Positions 7,638 to 11,696 of a stretch of DNA of 11,696 nucleotides are shown piece after piece; within the stretch, counting starts at the first letter, position 1; every line of letters begins with the position of its first letter. Under the pieces are notes generated by a model. The model was not told the DNA's origin, searched no databases, and worked only from the letters and a program-made list of their open reading frames with translations. The position numbers and the translations under genes were made by a program. This DNA is from an uncultured Streptococcus sp. (GTDB lineage: Bacteria; Bacillota; Bacilli; Lactobacillales; Streptococcaceae), in NCBI GenBank assembly GCA_902470035.1, contig CABREZ010000040.1:1-11696 (forward strand). Direction: 5' to 3'.

Positions 7638-7666
7638 TTGCAAAAATTCCTAAAAAACTGTAATAT
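7638..7666 (+). promoter_or_regulatory. Promoter of parE
   Basis: A -35 TTGCAA (7638-7643), a 17-bp spacer and -10 TAATAT (7661-7666), 29 bp before the parE start codon. The ribosome site AGGAGGT (7684-7690) lies between. It is divergent from the plsY promoter, with about 110 bp between them. Confidence 0.6.
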
Positions 7667-7695
7667 AGAAAAGATGAACAAACAGGAGGTTCCTT

Positions 7696-9645
7696 GTGTC
7701 TAAAAAGGAAATCAACATTAATAATTATAATGACGATGCCATTCAGGTACTAGAAGGGTTGGATGCGGTCCGTAAACGTCCAGGGATGTATATCGGATCG
7801 ACAGATGGAAATGGTCTCCACCATTTGGTCTGGGAAATTGTCGACAATGCGGTCGATGAAGCCCTATCTGGTTTTGGTTCTCAAATTGACGTTACGATTA
7901 ACAAAGACGGTTCCCTAACTGTAGCGGACCAAGGTCGGGGGATGCCGACAGGGATGCATGCCATGGGTAAACCAACCGTTGAGGTCATCTTTACGATCCT
8001 CCACGCTGGAGGGAAGTTTGGTCAAGGGGGGTATAAGACCTCTGGTGGTCTCCACGGAGTGGGATCTTCGGTCGTAAACGCCCTCTCTAGCTGGCTTGAG
8101 GTTGAGATTACCCGTGATGGAGCAGTCTACAAGCAACGCTTTGAAGATGGTGGGAAACCAGTTACCACTCTTGAGAAGATAGGAACGGCTCCTAAGTCTA
8201 AGACTGGGACCAAGGTTACCTTCATGCCGGATCCAACCATCTTCTCAACGACCGATTTCAAGTTTAATACCATTGCGGAACGGATCAAGGAGTCGGCTTT
8301 CTTGCTCAAGGATGTGACGCTGACGTTGACAGATCTCCGTAAGGAAGAAGACAACTACGTCGCCTTCCATTACGAGAATGGGGTCCAGGATTTCGTTGAG
8401 TACTTAAATGAAGATAAGGAAACCTTGACGCCGGTTCTTTACTTTAATGGAGAATCAGAAGGATTCCAAGTAGAAGTCGCTCTCCAGTACAATGATGGCT
8501 ATTCCGACAATATCTTGTCATTCGTCAATAATGTCCGGACCAAAGATGGGGGAACCCACGAAACTGGACTCAAGACAGCCATTACCAAGGCCATGAACGA
8601 CTATGCAAGAAAAACAGGACTTCTCAAAGAAAAAGACAAGAACCTAGAAGGATCCGACTACCGGGAAGGTCTTTCAGCTGTTCTTTCTATTTTGGTTCCA
8701 GAAGCCCATTTGCAGTTCGAAGGGCAGACCAAGGACAAACTAGGAAGTCCACTTGCACGACCAGTCGTCGATGGGATTGTCGCTGATAAGTTGACCTTCT
8801 TCCTCATGGAAAATGGGGAATTAGCTTCCAATCTGATTCGCAAGGCCATCAAGGCTCGGGATGCGCGTGAAGCAGCTCGGAAGGCGCGTGATGAGAGTCG
8901 TAATGGAAAGAAGAATAAGAAGGATAAGGGACTTTTATCTGGTAAATTGACCCCGGCCCAGTCCAAGAATGCTGCTAAGAATGAACTCTATCTGGTTGAA
9001 GGAGACTCAGCCGGTGGATCGGCTAAGCAAGGTCGAGACCGTAAGTTCCAGGCCATCCTTCCACTTCGAGGGAAGGTTCTCAATACTGAAAAGGCCAACA
9101 TGAGCGATATCCTCAAAAACGAGGAAATCAACACCATGATCTATACCATCGGTGCTGGAGTTGGGGCTGACTTTACGATTGAAGATGCCAACTATGACAA
9201 GATTATCATCATGACCGATGCGGATACGGATGGTGCTCACATTCAGACCTTACTCCTAACTTTCTTCTATCGCTATATGCGTCCCTTGGTCGAAGCAGGA
9301 CGTGTCTATATCGCCATGCCTCCTCTTTACAAGATGTCTAAAGGCAAAGGGAAGAAAGAAGAAGTGGCTTATGCCTGGACAGACAGTGAATTGGAAGACC
9401 TACGTCGGACCTTTGGTCGTGGGGCAACCCTCCAACGTTACAAAGGGTTGGGGGAGATGAATGCGGATCAGCTTTGGGAAACAACTATGAACCCAGAAAC
9501 CCGCACCTTGATCCGTGTCACCATTGATGATCTAGCGCGTGCAGAACGCCGTGTCTCAGTCCTCATGGGCGATAAGGCAGCTCCACGCCGCCAATGGATT
9601 GAAGATAACGTTAAGTTTACCTTGGAAGAAACGACAGCGTTTTAA
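7696..9645 (+). CDS. parE: DNA topoisomerase IV subunit B
   Basis: ATPase subunit of topoisomerase IV, which with ParC unlinks daughter chromosomes; cytoplasmic. At 649 residues it is normal. The GHKL ATPase has E47 and N51 (WEIVDNAVDEA), D78/G80/G82 (ADQGRGMP) and the ATP lid GGLHGVGSS (117-125). The TOPRIM domain has EGDSAGGSAKQGRDR starting at E435 and the metal-binding D508/D510/D512 (MTDADTDGAH). YKGLGEMNADQLWETTMNP follows near the C-terminus. I call ParE rather than GyrB from its close match to my memory of pneumococcal ParE (LPLRGKV, C-terminal WIEDNVKFTLEE) and its linkage to parC. D437 and E476, equivalent to the pneumococcal fluoroquinolone positions 435 and 474 after a two-residue offset, are wild type. 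The start is GTG at 7696 with AGGAGGT 5 nt upstream. Confidence 0.98.
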   Translation: MSKKEININNYNDDAIQVLEGLDAVRKRPGMYIGSTDGNGLHHLVWEIVDNAVDEALSGFGSQIDVTINKDGSLTVADQGRGMPTGMHAMGKPTVEVIFTILHAGGKFGQGGYKTSGGLHGVGSSVVNALSSWLEVEITRDGAVYKQRFEDGGKPVTTLEKIGTAPKSKTGTKVTFMPDPTIFSTTDFKFNTIAERIKESAFLLKDVTLTLTDLRKEEDNYVAFHYENGVQDFVEYLNEDKETLTPVLYFNGESEGFQVEVALQYNDGYSDNILSFVNNVRTKDGGTHETGLKTAITKAMNDYARKTGLLKEKDKNLEGSDYREGLSAVLSILVPEAHLQFEGQTKDKLGSPLARPVVDGIVADKLTFFLMENGELASNLIRKAIKARDAREAARKARDESRNGKKNKKDKGLLSGKLTPAQSKNAAKNELYLVEGDSAGGSAKQGRDRKFQAILPLRGKVLNTEKANMSDILKNEEINTMIYTIGAGVGADFTIEDANYDKIIIMTDADTDGAHIQTLLLTFFYRYMRPLVEAGRVYIAMPPLYKMSKGKGKKEEVAYAWTDSELEDLRRTFGRGATLQRYKGLGEMNADQLWETTMNPETRTLIRVTIDDLARAERRVSVLMGDKAAPRRQWIEDNVKFTLEETTAF

Positions 9646-9654
9646 GGAGTGTGA

Positions 9655-10119
9655 GTGGTGATTAAGAATGATTTGGCTTATATTGGTTATATTGGTTATA
9701 TTTTCTTAGTTTCTTTACCATCTGTCTTTCTTGCATTCTACATGAATCGTCGAAGAATTAGACTGTTAGGCTTGTATGCGCCGATAGTCTTTACGCTATG
9801 CATGCTAAAGGTACTAGAATCCAATATTAGTGACCCAGAATATGGTTCTTTAGAGGCGTTCATTCTCATGATTTTATATGGCTTTCCCTTGATAATAGGA
9901 GCCTTAGTCTACACACTGATTCGTCTGTGCTTTGTTTATAAGAAAAATCTGCGGAAGGGACTTTTGATTTTCCTATCCTATCTTATAGTTCCTCTTCTGG
10001 GCTTGTATGTGGTAATGCTATTTCAGCTCCATCAGTTCATGTTTGTAGTCATTATTCTGATGATTCTGGTTTCCTATCTACCACCTCTTTATCTCTATTA
10101 TTTCGACAAAGATCAGTAG
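9655..10119 (+). CDS. Small polytopic membrane protein of unknown function
   Basis: A 154-residue, very hydrophobic protein with about five predicted transmembrane helices (roughly 8-30, 36-54, 66-91, 102-123 and 127-149), separated by short basic loops (NRRRIR 31-36, KKNLRK 96-101) that favour a cytoplasmic face there. I do not recognise the family. Two GTG codons in tandem (9655 and 9658) follow AAGGAG (9644-9649), which overlaps the parE stop; the first gives 5-nt spacing. Only 9 nt separate it from parE, so it is probably co-transcribed and partly coupled. It looks more AT-rich than parE, which may mean a different history, though membrane proteins are AT-biased anyway. A YIG-YIG-YI repeat near the N-terminus is encoded by a 9-bp tandem repeat. 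Confidence 0.75.
   Translation: MVIKNDLAYIGYIGYIFLVSLPSVFLAFYMNRRRIRLLGLYAPIVFTLCMLKVLESNISDPEYGSLEAFILMILYGFPLIIGALVYTLIRLCFVYKKNLRKGLLIFLSYLIVPLLGLYVVMLFQLHQFMFVVIILMILVSYLPPLYLYYFDKDQ
9679..9702 (+). repeat. 9-bp tandem repeat inside the small membrane protein gene
   Basis: TATATTGGT occurs twice head to tail (9679-9687, 9688-9696) and is followed by a partial third copy, TATATT. It encodes YIG-YIG-YI at residues 9-16. Slippage would add or remove whole codons, so it would change the first helix by three residues and not switch the gene off. Confidence 0.8.
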
Positions 10120-10245
10120 GCTACGGGACGCTTCCTTAATAATATCTTGTCGTTGATTGTATAGAAAGTTCAGAAGTGATCAATAGTTTACTGCTCTAAC
10201 CTGTTAAAAAATATCCAACACCTTTAAGTGATGAAGGAGTAAAAG

Positions 10246-11064
10246 ATGAGAACTGATACAGAAATGATGAATCTGATTTTGCAAATAAGTGAATCCCTGC
10301 GAGTGGAAGCAGTAGCCTTATCCGGCTCGCGGGCCGATATCCACTCTCTAAGAGATGAGTTTCAAGATTATGATGTAGTCTATATTGTTGAGAATCTGAA
10401 CGACTTGTTATCTGATTTATCTTGGCTAGACCAGTTTGGAATGCGTCTGATTGAACAGCACAATGTCCTTGGACACCGTCGTCTGTATCTCATGCTTTTT
10501 GAAGATGGCAATCGCATCGATTTAACCCTCTGCTCCAAGGAGTATATCCAAGAGTGGGTGGATAGTGAGGCTGGTTTCAAAGTCTTAAAAGACGACAAAG
10601 GTTTGTTTGAAGCCTATCAGCCCAATTCCAATCGCTACTGGACTTATCCGCCTACCGAAGAAGAATTTGCAGCCTCCTGCAATGAATTTTGGTGGGTATC
10701 GGCTTATGTCGTAAAGGCCATTCGAAGAAATCAACTCATCTATGCGACCGATCATCTCTATGGCATTTGCCAGCAAGAACTCCTCAAGGTCTTGGCTTGG
10801 AAGGTAGCAAGCGATAGGGGAACCGTCGATATCGGTAAGAGCTACAAGTACCTCTTTCACTATTTGCCAACTGAGAAGGAGAAGGAGTTCTCAGCTTTGC
10901 TAGATCTATCTAGTTTAGAGAAGATCAGTCAATCCTTATTTGCTACCATGAATTTCTTTCATAGAGAAGCGCCAATCCTAGCCCAAAAGATGGGAGTTGC
11001 CTATAATCAGGAAGAGGCTGAGAAAATGATGGCTTATGCTGAAGAAAAACTGTCAAATCATTGA
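10246..11064 (+). CDS. ANT(6)-type aminoglycoside 6-adenylyltransferase homologue
   Basis: A 272-residue soluble nucleotidyltransferase like AadE/ANT(6), whose characterised members adenylylate streptomycin at position 6. Visible are GSRAD (27-31), the catalytic pair D41/D43 in DEFQDYDVVY, a third carboxylate D92 in LMLFEDGNRIDLTL, and the C-terminal-domain motif CNEFWWVSAYVVKAIRR with DHLYGICQQELLKVLAWKV. It is slightly shorter than acquired ANT(6)-Ia (roughly 290-300). Nothing mobile flanks it. It lies between parE and parC, where viridans streptococci are known to carry ant-like genes, so it is probably a chromosomal resident. Whether it confers resistance cannot be read from the sequence. 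The ATG at 10246 has AAGGAG (10234-10239). The 126-bp gap before it shows no convincing promoter or terminator. No clear terminator follows it. Confidence 0.9.
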   Translation: MRTDTEMMNLILQISESLRVEAVALSGSRADIHSLRDEFQDYDVVYIVENLNDLLSDLSWLDQFGMRLIEQHNVLGHRRLYLMLFEDGNRIDLTLCSKEYIQEWVDSEAGFKVLKDDKGLFEAYQPNSNRYWTYPPTEEEFAASCNEFWWVSAYVVKAIRRNQLIYATDHLYGICQQELLKVLAWKVASDRGTVDIGKSYKYLFHYLPTEKEKEFSALLDLSSLEKISQSLFATMNFFHREAPILAQKMGVAYNQEEAEKMMAYAEEKLSNH

Positions 11065-11149
11065 TTAATCAACTATTTTAAACATCTTAAACTACAGAAA
11101 GAAGTCTTTGGTTACTTGAAGTGACTGAATTCCTTTTTCTAAAAATCTA

Positions 11150-11175
11150 TTCAACATTCTTTGAAAGGAGTTGAA
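11150..11175 (+). promoter_or_regulatory. Small inverted repeat enclosing an orphan Shine-Dalgarno
   Basis: TTCAAC (11150-11155) and GTTGAA (11170-11175) are perfect inverted repeats. The strong ribosome-binding sequence AAAGGAG (11164-11170) lies in the loop and right arm. No start codon follows at a usable distance: TTG at 11171 is adjacent and opens only four codons, and the next GTG codons are over 20 nt away. It is about 110 nt before the parC start. It may be a remnant or a regulatory element. Confidence 0.4.
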
Positions 11176-11192
11176 CACGCCCTAAATACTGT

Positions 11193-11250
11193 GTGAAAAA
11201 GATAAATTCTCTTGTGAGCATCGCTCGCTGCAAGAATTTCCTATTTTCAC
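11193..11250 (+). repeat. 58-nt imperfect palindrome upstream of parC
   Basis: Nested complementary arms: GTGAAAA (11193-11199) with TTTTCAC (11244-11250), AAATTC (11204-11209) with GAATTT (11234-11239), TTG (11212-11214) with CAA (11231-11233), and GAGC (11216-11219) with GCTC (11223-11226) around a 3-nt loop. Short internal loops and bulges separate them. There is no T-run straight after, so it is not a standard terminator. It ends 28 nt before the parC ATG and could fold in the mRNA leader. Confidence 0.6.
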
Positions 11251-11282
11251 TTTGTATTTTACGGGCTTTGTATCCTATATGA
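11193..11282 (+). CDS. Possible 29-codon leader ORF overlapping parC
   Basis: A GTG-initiated frame of 29 codons ends with TGA at 11280-11282, overlapping the parC ATG (11279-11281) as ATGA. The peptide would begin MKKINSLVSIARC and have a hydrophobic middle (NFLFSLCIL). There is no Shine-Dalgarno next to the GTG; the nearest, AAAGGAG at 11164-11170, is 22 nt away. A second in-frame GTG is at 11214. Because parC itself lacks a ribosome site, translation of this ORF could deliver ribosomes to parC. No homologue is known to me. A chance ORF is quite possible. Confidence 0.25.
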   Translation: MKKINSLVSIARCKNFLFSLCILRALYPI

Positions 11283-11696
11283 GTAATATCCAAAATATGT
11301 CCTTAGAGGACATCATGGGAGAGCGCTTTGGTCGCTACTCCAAATACATTATTCAAGAACGGGCTCTTCCTGATATTCGGGATGGCTTGAAACCTGTTCA
11401 ACGGCGGATTCTTTATTCTATGAATAAGGACGGGAATACCCATGACAAGGGCTACCGCAAGTCGGCCAAGTCTGTCGGAAATATCATGGGAAATTTTCAC
11501 CCTCACGGGGATAGTTCGATCTATGATGCCATGGTCCGCATGTCTCAAGACTGGAAGAATCGTGAGATTCTTGTTGAGATGCACGGTAACAATGGTTCTA
11601 TGGACGGTGATCCACCGGCTGCCATGCGTTATACGGAAGCTCGTCTATCTGAAATTGCTGGTTATCTCCTTCAAGATATCGAAAAGAACACAGTGC
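11279..11696 (+). CDS. parC: DNA topoisomerase IV subunit A, 3' end missing
   Basis: N-terminal 139 residues of the DNA-breaking subunit of topoisomerase IV; the frame runs off the window end. The start MSNIQNMSLEDIMGERFGRYSKYI matches my memory of pneumococcal ParC, which fixes the ATG at 11279. Present are the winged-helix region HPHGDSSIYDAMVRMSQ (74-90) and the catalytic tyrosine Y118 (AAMRYTEARLS), which forms the phosphotyrosine bond to DNA. S79 and D83, the main fluoroquinolone-resistance sites, are wild type. G52, D91 and N137 are present where pneumococcal reference alleles usually have S52, N91 and K137. Notably, no Shine-Dalgarno precedes the ATG (the preceding bases are GGGCTTTGTATCCTAT). 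The gene may be read from the parE transcript or from its own promoter; none is convincing in the 214 bp before it. Confidence 0.97.
   Translation, partial: MSNIQNMSLEDIMGERFGRYSKYIIQERALPDIRDGLKPVQRRILYSMNKDGNTHDKGYRKSAKSVGNIMGNFHPHGDSSIYDAMVRMSQDWKNREILVEMHGNNGSMDGDPPAAMRYTEARLSEIAGYLLQDIEKNTV

Noticed and set aside
7696..9645. Fluoroquinolone-resistance substitutions in ParE
   Set aside because: The equivalents of pneumococcal D435 and E474 (D437, E476) are unchanged.
9679..9702. Phase-variation switch from the 9-bp tandem repeat
   Set aside because: The unit is a multiple of three and there are fewer than three copies, so no frame switching would result.
11061..11072. TTGATTAATCAA palindrome at the end of the ANT(6)-like gene as a terminator
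   Set aside because: A 12-bp palindrome with no loop and no following T-run cannot act as an intrinsic terminator.

Overview
The window reads as chromosomal DNA from a viridans-type Streptococcus. The evidence is the linked block plsY (minus strand) - parE - accessory genes - parC, topoisomerase IV sequences close to the pneumococcal proteins as I remember them, and a leuA-leuB-DUF1294-leuC-leuD operon. Strong AAAGGAG-type ribosome sites and moderate-to-low GC fit. I cannot fix the species from sequence alone. I see no insertion sequence, integrase, tRNA, rRNA or CRISPR array.

Region 1 (1-4679, plus strand) is the leucine operon: leuA (5' end cut off by the window), leuB, a small DUF1294 membrane protein overlapping leuB by ATGA, leuC and leuD. 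Spacing is tight (2-11 nt or overlap), so one transcript is likely. Together these genes turn 2-ketoisovalerate plus acetyl-CoA into 2-ketoisocaproate, the keto acid precursor of leucine. The promoter and any leader lie upstream of the window. No convincing terminator follows leuD.

Region 2 (4680-5599) holds a separately promoted Sua5/YciO/YrdC-family gene. It ends at a strong 13-bp hairpin that also serves the convergent minus-strand operon.

Region 3 (5634-7546, minus strand) holds plsY (glycerol-3-phosphate acyltransferase) with its own terminator, then a two-gene membrane operon, DUF3290-DUF421, with its own promoter. The plsY promoter sits so close to its start codon that the mRNA may be leaderless.

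Region 4 (7638-11696, plus strand) is the topoisomerase IV locus: parE, a small five-helix membrane protein, an ANT(6)-type aminoglycoside adenylyltransferase homologue, and the start of parC (cut by the window end). The 214 bp before parC is the least explained part. parC has no Shine-Dalgarno. Its ATG overlaps the stop of an unannotated 29-codon ORF that lies inside a 58-nt imperfect palindrome, and an orphan Shine-Dalgarno sits upstream in a small inverted repeat. This resembles a leader-peptide or translational-coupling arrangement for parC, but it is inference. The rest of the window is ordinary housekeeping DNA.
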